From contig CM048848.1 in the NCBI GenBank assembly GCA_026545225.1, forward strand, positions 45,758,806-45,822,805: 64,000 bases of DNA. Direction: 5' to 3'. The number at the start of each line of letters is the position of its first letter. The first letter of the stretch is position 1. Under the pieces are notes generated by a model. The model was not told the DNA's origin, ran no database searches, and saw only the letters and a program-made list of their open reading frames with translations. The position numbers and the translations under genes are program-made. Positions 1 to 13,035 of this stretch are shown piece after piece. This DNA comes from Cornus controversa. Lineage: Eukaryota; Streptophyta; Magnoliopsida; Cornales; Cornaceae.

Positions 1-1536
1 TTCCATATCCAATTAGGATTCCTATGATTGGAGACTATAACTTGCTCTCCACTCACCTACCTATTTGCCTCCTCCTATATATATGCTCTCACTGTATTAT
101 TATTTTATATATACCATTCATTAATATAAAGTGTTTTGTTGCAAGTGGGTTCATTCCCAGGTGGAGGTACTTGTGGCAAGCATATCTATTCAAAGGAAAA
201 TATCTCCCACCTCCTATCTTTTGCCTATATATATAACATCAGTATGTGATAAAAAAATTTACTTTGAAGAACAAAGTTACAGCAATCTCTCTTATCTTTC
301 TCTCTCTCTTAATATATAATAGTTTAGCAATAATTATAGAGTACTATTATATGCTACTGTCATAAAATGTTTTTCTCCTTTCATCTTATTTCTAACAATA
401 CCTATGGCGACACTATCTTTGTTGGAGGATAAATGAGAGATAGGCACGGCTTTTCAATGCCTTGACACTAGTGTAAGGACTACTCATTAGATAGTTGATA
501 GTTTTCTTTTTGTCACTTTTTCCCGGAAAGCTGAGGTTAGTAGATGGGCTTTTGGCCCACAACAATCCTACAGACTTGATTTCTCCAAAATAAAAAACCC
601 TATCTAAAGGTTTCGGCCCAAAGTTAAAAAAGCCCTATCCAAAGGTTTAATTCGGCCCAAAGTAAAAATCTTGTAGACATGTTTAGTTGCTCACTGATGA
701 GGTCGATGATGCTTCTCAGCACCATTGACATGCTATTCAGGTATTTGGTTGCAAATTAAGATCAATGTCACAAAGGTTTTATTCAAATGTTTTGTATTAT
801 CACTCTAGTTGCTTAGAATCCACAATCTTGCTGGAGTTTTTTATTGTTATTATCTGTTTTTTTTTCATATATACATGTACATGTGCATAACTATGTAAAG
901 ATATCACAATAGTTGTGGTTTTATGCATGAAATATGTGAGAGAAGGATTCATAGATCAAACTGCCAATTGTCAAGGTTATAATTTTTTTTATTTTTTTTT
1001 ATTTTGAGTCTCAATTTTGAAAATTAAATGACAAGTGTTCGACATAAGCTCAATACTTTTAAATCAAATTTGAACATCACTTAGAAGAGGTAAATGAGTG
1101 TGTGAATGTACTTGTTTTTTAAAAAAAGTTTTGACTATCTTCGAGAGTCAAAATATATTTAGAACATGAGTTGAGCGGCCGTTGAAACAATACTAACATG
1201 GAGTATTATGTTCAGTCTATTTCTGATCAGTCTGTAGTAGTTTGTCAATAGTTCACTCTATACTTGAACTTTCGAGATGATCTTTATATCGTCAAAAATT
1301 AGACTCGATAAGTTTTCCAATAATATATTATATGCTTGATGTTGAGTTCATTTGGCCGCTCAACAAAGTTTGGAAAATCAGGTCTTCTACATAGTTAAAG
1401 AAATTTTTTTCAGAATGCATTAGGAACCGACTGGTTGCACCATTTTTTGGAACAGGTTGGGAAGCATTCTGTTGGATTTCGGATTTTCCAGAATGGTTGT
1501 GCAACCAATTGCTCTTTTCTTGGAACTAGTTGGAGG
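1..1536. other. Gene-free AT-rich stretch
   Basis: No coding region is supported here. The short open frames are low-complexity and lack family motifs. I see a small direct duplication at 591-663 and T-rich runs at 980-1005. Nothing resembles a promoter attached to a gene in the window. Confidence 0.5.
591..663. repeat. Two-copy short direct repeat
   Basis: Units at 591-624 and 625-663 share the pattern taaaaaa-ccctat-c-aaaggttt-cggcccaaagt; the second has about 5 extra bases. It looks like a local tandem duplication with no visible function. Confidence 0.6.
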
Positions 1537-1860
1537 CAAGGATGGAGCCCAGGCCCATGCTGGCCCATTAAATTTTTTTTTTTACTTTTTATTCATATAG
1601 TTTATAAAATTACACAAAATGCTCCCCTAAATTTATTTATTTTTTCAAAAATTCTCTCTAGTTCATTCTTTCTTTTCCTTCTTACTCTTGTTCTTCAATT
1701 TTTTTTTTTTTATTCTCTTCGAAGAAATTTTCATTTCCTTTCTTCAATCAAATCCTATTTTTTTTTCCTTCAAAATACTCTCATATTTTTTTCTTCTTAA
1801 AATTTATTTTATCATGTGTTAATACGCCCCTCTTGAAACAAATTTCTGGCTCAGTCCTTA
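1537..1860. mobile_element. Short non-autonomous hAT-like element
   Basis: The left end CAAGGATGGAGCC is an imperfect inverted match to the right end GGCTCAGTCCTTA. The flanks carry an 8-bp direct repeat: gttggagg before and gttggaga after (agttggag on both sides if the boundary is shifted one base). Eight-bp target duplications and short terminal inverted repeats are hAT hallmarks. The interior is T-rich with no transposase. The right terminus also appears near 5067-5081 at the start of the second copy of the neighbouring duplication. Confidence 0.55.
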
Positions 1861-4344
1861 GTTGGAGAGGTGACATAAATTAAACTTAGTTTTTCACTTG
1901 GTTTTGGACTCAATTTTCAGCCAAACTCTAGGGGCGCCCAATAGAATTTTAACATCACTTATCCTATTTTTCTTTGGACTCTCTTGACTATAAAAACTTC
2001 TCTTTTATCTCGAACACAGAAAAATATTTTTTTACACGCCATTGTTGGAGGTTAGAGAGAGTTGGTGAGAGAAAAAATCATCCTTGATTTTTCTGAGTGG
2101 ATTTTTATTTTATTTTATTACTGATATGAAAATCATGAGATATTATGTGGTTAATTGGTATTCATTAGGAACTGCAAATTTTTTGGTACATCACATTCAT
2201 GCATTTACGATTTATGTGACACTGGACAGGTGTCAAACCCCCCATACATGGGAGAAAATGCCTTGAGCCAATGTTTGACGGTAATTTTGGAATGTACCAA
2301 TTGTGTCCATCAAATATTCTGCTTTTTTCTGGATATTTGGGTATGTTATTTTGTACTATACAATTCTTTTTTAGACTCTTCTTTTTTGTTTCCAAATGAA
2401 TGTTGTTATGTTGCCTAGTAGTTTCGAGTGAATGGATATTCTGAGATAGAGTAAGAAAAATGAAATTTGATTAATTCAACTTACTTAATTTGAATGCCAT
2501 ATTTTGATCAGGACATTTTCAGTGAATTCTTCATAAAAAAATTGTGTCCAAGTAGGTACACCAAATAAAGATAAAGAATTTTTCAATATGAAAAAAAAAA
2601 TTAAATAAATAAATATTTTAGGGTAATGCTCTTCATAAATAAATAAATGTTTGTATATGTGATGTGAAAGGAAGGAAAATCAATGATTACAAAAGGAGTA
2701 AATGGTTTCGAGGAGCAATCGTATTCTTTTAACAATCCGTATTCAAGCTTTGAGTAGTAAGATTAGAGTCCACAACAACTAGACGTTGAGTGGCAAGAGT
2801 CAAACTGAAATATTTAGCAATTACATCTTGGTATAGAGTGTAGTGAATCTGAGACTAACAGAGAGTTGTGTAACTTTGCTTCGAGATAGTGGATTGATTT
2901 TCTCGAGAGCTAGTCTATGTAATTTTTTCTCAATAATTTTTTTTGCATAAAAAATTTGATGTTTTTCTTTTACTTGTTTTACTTTATTTTTTATTTTTTT
3001 TGCTTGTGGGATACTAGTGCTATTGTAGTGGTCTCTTTAGACTTGTGATTGTGTGGGTGGGAAAACTTATAACCCCACAAAATCTTCTTCTTTTTTTTCT
3101 TTTTTTTACATGATGATTAGATTTCTATATACTAATACTTTAGAAAAATAAATTAATTGACCTTAAAAAGTCTCTCTTTTATGCCTTAATGGCACTCTTA
3201 TTTCTAATTTAAAGTTTATAAAGATACCCACAATTCATGTTTGCTTCAAATGCCAAATGCCAAGTGAGTGATTCATATCTATCAAGTCCCATGTGCACAA
3301 TTTCATCTGACTGGTATTTGTTAGTGGCAACTTTTTTGAAAAAGAGTTTCTCGTGGGCAATTTGATTTTGAGATGTAACCAACTTGTTTACCATTTTATT
3401 TTGAAAATATCAAACTTGAAGTGGACAGATTTTCTTTTTTTGAAAGGTAAGTGGGCAGATTTTCATTTTTCTTAATTTGTGCAAGAAATCAAGTCTGGTC
3501 TGAGATCATAAGTTGAGGAATCAAAATAAAGGAAACAAGATCATAGAAAAAGGTTGATTGAACAAACTTTTCTTCATATTAATATCCTTTAGTGCAAGAT
3601 GGAAAGTCATTCCACCAACCATATATATGGGTGATGCTAACACAGTTCACCAAGCAATAATAAATATTAGAATAGAATAGCTTAAGCACATTAATGTTGT
3701 GTATAACACCACTGGTGCTTTGAATTAAAATTGAAGAAAATTCAGTTTAAAATTGAACTAAATTTCTTCTAATTCAAATTTAAAGAAATAAAATTGTGCA
3801 AAACATAACTATTAAATTTCATCTGTCAATTGTCATGCAAATTTTGTCACCGTGGTTATGTTTGAGAGCACTTAATAAACCCTCATTGCCAATTGTCAAC
3901 TCATACTGGGGAAAAAAAAATTGTCAACTCATACTAAGTTTTTGTGAATCAAGATCACCTATTGTGGAACAAGATCTTGTGCTGTTTATACAACAATTTT
4001 ACATCAGTTACACAATATGCAATGTAAAATTATTACTTAAACGTCTAATGTAGTTGGTGTCACATGAATATATGCGTGCCTGCTTGTGTGTGTGGAAACA
4101 GTAGGACCAATCCGTGAGGTTTTTTATTTTTTGAAAGGTTCCAATCCACGAGTTGCATGGTACCGAATAGGGATGGCAATTTTGTCCGCCCCGCCCCGTT
4201 TAGGACGGGTATGAGAGCCATTTTTTTTCCTTAGGGGCGGGTTTGGGAAAGAAAATCAAAACCCGCTGCGGGTACGGGGCGAGTTCGGGACTCTATAATA
4301 ACCCGCCCCGCCCCGCCTATATATTTTATTATTATAAATAAATA

Positions 4345-4384
<40 letters not shown>

Positions 4385-4932
4385 GATACAAATTATAATT
4401 TTACTTTTGGTTGTATCAAGACTTATGTTTTTATTTTATCTTTTTGTTGTATTAACACTTCTTTAATTGCTGGATCAACTTATTACTAAGTTATTTAGTT
4501 GTAAAATATATTTTCTGTAATAGTCTATTTAATTGTGGAATCTATTTAATTATGAAATCTTGTCATTTTACTTCTTAAACAGGGGTTATACTATTTTGAA
4601 TTTAATAGTATTGAACTTGGTACTACCCACTAGGCTCGTATTTTTTGAAAAAATCAATTTTTATTGATGTTTAATGTGGTTACAATTTTGTGGGGAGGGG
4701 CCCCGCCTCTCCCCGTCTCGTCCCGCCCTTTTTGAAATTTTAAACGGGGCAGAGCCGGGACGGGGTGGGGTTTCTCCCAACGGGACGTGGATAGGTTTTG
4801 AAATTTTGTCCCGTTTCAAACCCACGGTGGGTTTGAAAATAGTGTTGAAGGTAGCGGGGTGGGGACAGGTTTAAGCAAACCCGTGCCGTACCCGCCTGTT
4901 GCCATCCCTAGTACCGAAGTGACTACAAAAGT
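1843..4932. repeat. Segmental duplication, copy 1
   Basis: This block is the partner of 5063-7682, in the same orientation with about 130 bp between them. Long stretches agree almost base for base, for example 3170-3470 with 6590-6900. It is interrupted by the hAT element at 4168-4910, which copy 2 lacks. Relative to copy 2 it lacks about 280 bp near 2990. It holds a short minus-strand open frame (3209-3394) also present in copy 2, but that frame has no recognisable domain and I do not call it a gene. The 1900-3080 part looks like an LTR-type leader (TATA-like motif, T-rich tract), without proof. Confidence 0.85.
4168..4910. mobile_element. Non-autonomous hAT element with 8-bp TSD
   Basis: The ends are perfect 12-bp inverted repeats, TAGGGATGGCAA on the left and TTGCCATCCCTA on the right. 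They are flanked by the identical 8-bp direct repeat GTACCGAA (4160-4167 and 4911-4918). The subterminal regions are GC-rich with repeated cccgccccg and gcgggt motifs, against an AT-rich core containing an (AT)n tract at about 4346-4384. No transposase is encoded. The paralogous site near 7661-7671 keeps the uninterrupted sequence, so insertion followed the duplication or was never shared. Confidence 0.9.
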
Positions 4933-5062
4933 CTGATTAAAACCTAGAGGGGTGAGTAGGTTTATTTACTTGTTTGTTTAATTTTTCATATTAATTCAAT
5001 TTTAGTCTAATTAAAAATTAATCAACCAACCGCAAAGTAAATAGATAACACCCGTGAAAATT

Positions 5063-7682
5063 CTGGCTCAATCCGTTGGAGGTGACATAAAACTTGGTTT
5101 TGGACTCAATTTTCAGCCAAACTCTAGGGACGCCCAATAGAATTTTAACATCACTTATCATATTTTTCTTTGGACTCTCTTGACTATAAAAACTTCTCTT
5201 TTATCTCGCACACGAAGGAAGAGAAAAATATTTTTTTTACACAACATTGTTGGAGGTTAGACAGAGTTGGTGAGAGAAAAAATCATCCTTGATTTTTCTG
5301 AGTGGATTTTTATTTTATTTTATTACGGATATAAAAATCATGGGATATTATGTGATTAATTGGTACTCACTGGACAGGTGGCAAACCCCCAATACATGGT
5401 GAGAGAAAATGCCTCGAGTCAATGTTTGACGGTAATTTTGAATGTACCAATTGTGTCCATCAAATATTCTGTTTTTTCCTCCATATTCGGGTATGTTATT
5501 TTGTACTATACAATTCTTTTTTAGATTCTTCTTTTTTGTTTCCAAATGAATGTTGTTATGTTGCACAGCAGTTTCGAGTGAATGGATACTTTGAGATAGA
5601 GCGAGAAAAATGAAATTTGATTAATTCAACTTACTTAATTTGAATGAGCGATTTCTTCAAAAAAAAAATGTGTCCAAGTAGGTACACCAAATAAAGATAA
5701 AGAATTTTTCAATATGAAAAAAAAAATTAAATAAATAAATATTTTAGGGTAATGCTCTTCTTCTGATCAACAAAATTTAGAGTCAACTTCGTACTCAGTT
5801 CTAGATTCTTTCTTACATGTTTGTATGTGTGATGTGAAAGGAAAGAAAATCAATTATTACAAAAGGAATAGATGGTTCGAGGAGCAATCGTATTCTTCGA
5901 GCAATCTGTATTCAAACTTTGAGGAGTAAGATTAGAGTCCACAACAACTCGACGTTGAGTGGTAGGAGTCAGACTGAAATATTTAGCAATTACATCTTGG
6001 TATAGAGTGTAGTGAATCTGATACTAACACAGAGTTGTGTAACTTTGTTTCGAGATAGTAGATTGATTTTCTCGAGATAGATAGACTATGTAATTTTTTC
6101 TCACTGATTTTTTTTTGTGTAAAAATTTTGGTGCTTTTCTTTTACATGTTTTACTTTATTGTTGATTTATAATTGATATGAAATTAATTATTAATCAAGA
6201 TGAGTAATTAATCAATCATAAAAATTGATAAAAAATTTATTCACCCCCTCTAAATATGAGAACTAATCACATCTTACTAATTTAACTCATCACTTCCACA
6301 CATCACAACTCACAAAAATACACACCGACAAAAGTATACCATCACTACCTAAATTGTTGCACTGGCCACCTATTACACTTGAGACTTGTTCTGCATATTA
6401 AGCATATGGTTGCTTGTTTAGTATCTGCTTGTGGGATACTCATGCTATTGTAGTGGTCTCTTCAGACTTGTGATTGTGTGGGTGGGAAAACTTATAACCC
6501 CACAAAATCTTCTTTTTTTTTTTTTTTTTCCCATGATGATTAGATTTCTATATACTAATACTTTAGAAAAATAAATTAATTGACCTTAAAAAGTCTCTCT
6601 TTTAGGCCTTAATTATGGCACTCTTATTTCTAATTTAAAGTTTATAAGGATACCCACAAATCATGCTTGCTTCAAATGCCAAATGCCAAGTGAGTGATTC
6701 ATATCTATCAAGTCCCATGTGCACAATTTCATCTGACTGGTATTTGTTAGTGGCAACTTTTTTGAAAAAGAGTTTCTCGTGGGCAATTTGATTTTGAGAT
6801 ATAACCAACTTGTTTACCATTTTCTTTTGAAAATATCAAACTTGAAGTGGACAGATTTTCTTTTTTTGAAAGGTAAGTGGGCAGATTTTCATTTTTCTTA
6901 ATTTGTGCAAGAAATCAAGTCTGGTCTGAGATCATAAGTTGAGGAATCAAAATAAGGGAAACAAGATCATAAAAAAAGGTTGATTGAACAAACTTTTCTT
7001 CATATTAATATATACTTTAGTGCAAGATGGAAAGTCATTCCACCAACCATATATATGGGTGATGCTAACACAGTTCACCAAGCAATTATAAATATATATT
7101 AGAATAGAATAGCTTAAGCACATTAATGTTTTACACCACTGGTGCTTAGAATTAAAATTGAAGAAAATTTAGTTTAAAATTTGAACTAAATTTCTTCTAA
7201 TTCAAATTCAAAGATATAGAATTGACTAAAACATAGCGATTAAATTTCGTCTGTCAATTGTCATGCAAATTTCATCACTGTGGATATGTTTGAGAGCACC
7301 GAATAAACCCTCATTGCCAATTGTCAACTCATACTAAGTTTTTGTGAATCAAGATCATATATTGTGGCACAGGATCGTATGCCGCTTACACAATAATTTT
7401 ACATCAGTTACGCAACATGCAATGTAAAATTATTACTTAAACATCTAATGTAGTTGTTGTATAAGCGATATAAAATTGTTGCATCAGCGATGTAAAATTG
7501 TTGTGGTGTCATAGGAAAAATCTGAGTTCAATTTTTGTATGACAATTACTACGACAAATAATAGTCAACCAAGTTTCCATATAGTGATAAGTGATCCATG
7601 AATATATGCGTGCCGGCCTGCATGTGTGGTGGAAACAGTAGGATCAATCCATGAGTTGCGCAGTGCCGAAGTGGCTGCCAAA
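5063..7682. repeat. Segmental duplication, copy 2
   Basis: Second direct copy of 1843-4932. It begins inside the right end of the hAT-like element seen at 1537-1860 (ttctggctcaatcc) and runs to the undisturbed target site of the 4168-4910 element. It carries about 280 bp near 6155-6435, including an attcaccccctcta motif often found near retrotransposon LTR ends, that copy 1 lacks. Confidence 0.85.
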
Positions 7683-8645
7683 GTATTACATGTATAAATT
7701 GTTACATGTACAGTTAATGCTATTTAGAAATTTGGATGTAGACTTGCCCAAATCAAATGCCACAAGGTTCCTATGTTTAATTTGCATGCATGATTATTAT
7801 CAAGAGAAGCTGCAGAAACTGCATAGAAAATCCATAATGTTGCAGGAATTGTCCCTCTGTTTAGTTCCTAGTTACTTTGTAATGTATTTTGTTATTTTTC
7901 AATTATATACATATAGATTTTTTTTTTCTATAATTTGTGCAAGAAATTAATTCTGATGTGGAATCACAACAAGTGAACTAAAGTTAACAGAAAATGGTTA
8001 AACACAATTTCTTCATGTTCACCCTTTAGTGCAAGATGGAAAGTCAATGCTAGCTCCAACCAAATGGGTGATCATATATATGCATTGTCATTAATGTAAC
8101 AATTAAAGGACATTAATTAATTAATTAAACTTCATATTCTCTAGAAACAACACAAAGAAATATTAATGTACATCTAGTGAAATAAAACTTTTAAAAGCAA
8201 TCACATACTTACTTTTTTAATTTGAGTAATTTACAATTTCAATGGAAGGGACAATCTTTCTGATTGGGCCATTACTCATAAATCAAAGAAATGTTGATGA
8301 GCCATAAGGAATACGTTCACAATTTTTATTGCATCAAACTATGCATATATGGCAAGAAGCATGTGTAATGGAACTTTTGTCACACTTTTTGATGATAACA
8401 CTTTATGACACTCATTGATAAACAACAAATAAAAGCTTAAATACTACTTTTTGCAGCATTAAACATTTTTATGATTAAATACTCACTATCTAAAGCATCT
8501 TCTATTTTTTAATCATACAATTTTAAAAATGATTAGAATATATCAACAGATCTGTATTATATATGTTTTTATATGATTATCACCAATGACAAACTGGGGC
8601 AACCAAATTAAATTAAGTACAGGGTTATGATGTTATCCATGAAGA

Positions 8646-8648
<3 letters not shown>

Positions 8649-8713
<65 letters not shown>
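8649..8713. repeat. (AT)n microsatellite
   Basis: Uninterrupted AT dinucleotide run of about 65 bp, the longest of the many AT tracts in this window. Confidence 0.98.
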
Positions 8714-8715
<2 letters not shown>

Positions 8716-9959
8716 TGTTTGAGCGTGTGCATGCGCATGTTTTTATGTATGAAGACACTAGGACCTACTTATATATGGACACCATCTTTTTCTTGAAAGG
8801 TAAGTGAGAGTGCATGTGTATCCACATTTTCATGCCTGAAATCAAGTGAAAGGACCACATATTACATTGCTGGTAATGATTAAGAAAATCAGAAGGCATC
8901 AAATTGAAGTTATATGATACAATTAATCATATTTTTTTGTTCTCTTTAATTTGTTCTTATGATAATTTGATTCTTTTTAGATAACCAACATGTTGTGCTT
9001 TTTTTGAACATATCAATTTACATATTTCTTAATTTGTGCAAAAGAACAAAATGGTGCACGATAAACACTGTAAAAAAGTAATAGTAAAAGAGAGTAAACA
9101 ATTTTCAAGGAAAAAGAGTTGGAACAAACTTTTGTTAATGTTCAAATCCTTCTAGTGCATGATAGGAAGTCATTGCACCGACAAAAAATTGATAGATTGA
9201 GCAATTTGATCCATCAAAATTGACTAACTTTTTGAGTGGATTGTTGCTTGAAAATCAAGTCAGTGATCATGAGTTATCCAGAGAATGTCCTGAGTTTCAT
9301 TGCATCAAACTATGCATGACAGGGAGGATATGCTATATATTATGTGGTCCTATTTTAAGTTAGTAGTAGCTGTTGAAGAAAGTGCACAATTTTTTTTTAT
9401 CGTCATGGCTGTACAGCTGTACTTTATCTTTTCCAACTCACAAAAATGGATAATTTTGACCACTAGTTATCTATATATTAGTCTCTCTCTCTCACGCAGA
9501 GTATACAACTTAGTGAAATATGACATTAGTCCAAATAGTACTATCTTGTTGCTTAAAAGAAAGCCTGGATCTTCGAGTCACGATTGAAGCAATATTGTGG
9601 GTGTATGCGTCATGAGAAGAATTATAATGTGTTGAATGTAAATGTACCGGTGCAATTTCAATTGTGTGTGTACAACAAGCACCATGAACCTCACTACGCG
9701 TGTTATACACACATAACTAAAAATATTCACCCAATATGCAAGTGTCTTGTGCAACAGTTTCAATGTTATAATAACTTTGTACTTTTAAGCAAAAATGGCT
9801 ACATATATATGTGGGATTCACATTGTTTAAAAGTAAATAGAAACCTATATATTGCATCAGGGAATTATTTTTTTTTCTTATTAAAGAAAATAGTTGCAAC
9901 CTATGCGAGATATATTATTTTTTGTATGTGTATGAAGACACTATATTTGAAGTTTGGAA

Positions 9960-10900
9960 GGTTTAGGATTTGAAAAAATATGTTTTGAATTAAATTTTGA
10001 TTTTTTTTCTAAGTACTGATCTATGTTTTTGTGGACTGGTCTAACTTTTCTCGGCATTTGAGAAATTCAAAACCTACATAAAATTCGTCTCGTTCAATAT
10101 TTTTTTTCAATTAGTCCAACTTAGTTGAATTAAGCATGATCGGCCCAACTTGGCTGACATAATCGGAATTTTCTTTTTTAATCTGATTTTTGTTTCTAAT
10201 TATGTCTAAACTTCCCTGATACATCAATAAACGAAGACCCTCTCATCTATAAATACTACTCTAAGCTTCTCTACAAATTACAATTAACATATAGATTATT
10301 ATTTTTGAGAGTTGAAATCTTTTTTGAGAGTATTTTTAGGGTATTTTTTTTTTTGAGAGCACATACCTATATTCACGAGTGATTTTAAGATGTTGTTCTC
10401 TATCTGAATTAGCGTTTAGAGACTACTTTAGAAGATTTTGTTTAATCAAAACATTGCTTTTTTATTTCCTTTCAACTACTTGTTTGTGAGGAAGGTGAAT
10501 CAAGATGGCACTACAAAAAGGACAGATTTTTTCGTGCTCTTCTAACAACCATTCTGCAAGGATTTTGGCATTAATCTAAAGTCAATCTATAGCAATTGGA
10601 CGAGAAGTTGCAAAAGCAAACCTGAGCTGTTTAGCACAAAGTTCTTGAAAGAGTGGAATAGGTATGGACTGAGATAGTGTCTATTGTATTTGCTCTGAGA
10701 TAGTGGATTTGTTTATTCGGGGAGCTACAACCTCACTCGTGTTTTTTTCAAAGAATTTTCACGTAAGACTGGTGTCATCTCTTACTTTACTTTTTTTATT
10801 GCTTTGTGGATGATTGATTTTATTTTAATTGGGCTAAAATTAAAATAATTCAAAAAATCAAGAAAATGAGTTCATACACTTATTCAGCCCCTCTAAGTGT
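9960..10900 (+). repeat. LTR-like remnant, Copia-type appearance
   Basis: A ctataaatac TATA-like motif at about 10248 is followed by a leader, repeated gagatagtgg motifs at about 10671-10700, and attcagcccctctaa at about 10882. This resembles the promoter-to-end layout of a plant Copia LTR and parallels 1900-3080 and 5100-6480. No paired LTR, primer-binding site or target duplication was found, so the call is tentative. Confidence 0.3.
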
Positions 10901-11068
10901 GTTTTATATAAAACTTTCACAGCCACTTTCGCACCGCACAATTCACAACTTACCCAAAAAAGAAATTACCAGTTGCAACTTGCCCTTTGTTCTTAAACTC
11001 AAAGATATTAACTTTAATTTTCTGTCCAAAAACAGATGGAAAAGATTTTGTTTAGACAACATTATAAG

Positions 11069-11575
11069 TGTAATAGTCCACTCCACCACATAGTATGATA
11101 TTGTCCGCTTTGGATCCAGCTCGTACGGTTTTGTTCTTAGGTTTTACTCCAAAATGTCTCATACCATTTAGAGAGAGCACACCACATATATAGCACATCT
11201 TCTTTTCACACCCAAGCGATGTGAGATTGAGCACCTTGGAGATAAGAGGGGACAAACACACCTCTTCTACACAACTAAGGTCTTTACAATCCACCCCCTT
11301 GGAGGTCCAACGTCCTCGTTGGCACACTTCCGACTGGGTCTGGCTCTGATACCATCTGTAAAAGCCCGCTCCACCATATGGTATGATATTGTCCGCTTTT
11401 GGCCCAGTTCACACGATTTTATTTTTGAGTTTTACCCCAAAATGCCTCATTCTATTGGAGAGAGCACACCACATGTATAGCACATCCTCTTTTCACATCC
11501 AAACGATATGAGATTGAGCACCTTTGGGGACAAGAGGGACAAACACACCTCTTTCACACAACCAAAGTCTTTACA
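11069..11575 (-). mobile_element. Complete TRIM retrotransposon
   Basis: Two direct LTRs of about 220 bp (11069-11288 and 11357-11575) both begin TGTAA and end CTTTACA. They enclose only 68 bp. On the minus strand, one base after the 5' LTR, lies ATGGTATCAGAGCC, a primer-binding site complementary to initiator-Met tRNA. A purine-rich run (aagggggtgga) abuts the other LTR. The 5-bp sequence ataag flanks both sides (11064-11068 and 11576-11580), an intact target duplication. No protein is encoded, as expected for TRIMs, which depend on enzymes supplied in trans. Confidence 0.93.
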
Positions 11576-11655
11576 ATAAGCCTGAGCAATTTATTAATTT
11601 TTGCACACAACCAAGGTCTTTACAATAAACCTGAGCAATTTACTAATTTTTGCAG
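11554..11655. repeat. 50-bp tandem duplication across the TRIM junction
   Basis: The end of the right TRIM LTR plus about 25 bp of flank (cacaaccaaagtctttaca, then ataagcctgagcaatt) is repeated immediately with three substitutions. The duplication therefore arose after TRIM insertion. Confidence 0.85.
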
Positions 11656-11995
11656 TATTGAACATTTTCATGATACTATATATCGATCCAAAGCATATTC
11701 TAATTGTTAATTACAAATGTACAAGCATAATAAGAGTCAACAGACAATCAATCTTCTGTTTTTATATGATTATCACTAATGACAAACAGGGTTCAACCAA
11801 ATTAAAGTACAGTGATATGATGATCCATTAAGAAACAGATACAGGCGTGTTTGTGTGTGTTCATGCTTATATGAATATAACAGTAATCAAAGGTTCTCTT
11901 GCCAATGCTATATTCTCTCACCCGAGGGGAGGGATTCGAGTTCTTGAGTAACGTGTAAGTACTTATCTGATTTTAAAATAAATAAATAAATAAAT

Positions 11996-11998
<3 letters not shown>

Positions 11999-12045
<47 letters not shown>
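11999..12045. repeat. (AT)n microsatellite
   Basis: Uninterrupted AT run inside the second unit of the diverged array. Confidence 0.97.
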
Positions 12046-12050
<5 letters not shown>

Positions 12051-12724
12051 GTAGGACCTACAGATATGGACACCATTTTGATGTTGGAGGATAAGTGAGA
12101 CAGTGGCTTCACATTTCCATGTCTCAAATCTAGTGAAAGGAACACCTAACACATGGTTGATAATGAGTAAGAAATTCAAAAGGTATCAGAATGATTAAAG
12201 AAGAAATAAACAAGATTTGAAACTAGTATAATATTATATGAATATCATTTATGCCGCACAAATGTGTTACATACACAGGTAATGTTGTTGAGGATTTATG
12301 CTGCAAATGCCTAGGGAAGATGTCACAAGCTAAATTGATTGCTATTTTGTCATTGAATGATATATGAATTACATGAAAAGCATACAATCATCAGCATTAT
12401 GAACCATTTATCCCCAAGTCTTGTTCACACTCTTGGTACTGGACCAGTAGTGGACACTTTTGTGTATGTCTATAATTTTCTATTCTTTGTTGTTGGAATG
12501 GTGTGAATTGGAAGATTAATACCCACAAATTAAATTGTTTTCTTTGTTTATACAATGCTTCTTATACAATACTTGATCAAAAGAAATTTAATTTTAGATA
12601 CTTGTACAAAAATTAATTACCTGCTCCTTTCAATAATGTCCTGATAAAGAATCAACTTCAGGCATTTTCATTAATCCAGAAGTCTACTTGTTTCAATTTT
12701 CAACTGAGGACTCCAAAGATATAG

Positions 12725-13035
12725 GGTCTTGTTTGGTAACGCTATCATTTTTCTTTTTTAATTTTATGAAAAATGAAAATTGATTCATATGTCTCAAAAG
12801 AAAAATACGTTTGGTAACATCATTTATTATCAATTTTTTAACATTGCTACGGTGTCCTTAAAAATGAAAATTAGAATTGGCAGTATCGTTTTGAAGCTTT
12901 CAACTTATAACTCATCTGGTTGTTAATTTTTGAAAATTACTTATATTTTTTTAAAAATAAAAACGCGTTATCAAACGCATTTTTTACTATTACTTCTTAT
13001 TTTTGGAAAATAGTTAAAAAAAAAATAGACAAGCC
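12725..13035. repeat. Possible MITE-like sequence
   Basis: The motif cttgtttggtaacg near 12730 and its partner cgttatcaaacgc near 12966 are inverted versions of one another, with tttggtaacatc between. Such motifs are common in small plant hAT MITEs. I could not fix the termini or a target duplication. Confidence 0.3.

Noticed and set aside
1435-1800. 121-codon plus-strand open frame
   Set aside because: It overlaps a hAT-like element and its second half is poly-Phe/Leu from T-rich DNA.
3209-3394. 61-codon minus-strand frame, conserved at 6635-6820
   Set aside because: Conservation follows from the segmental duplication. There is no domain, no upstream context and no evidence of selection.
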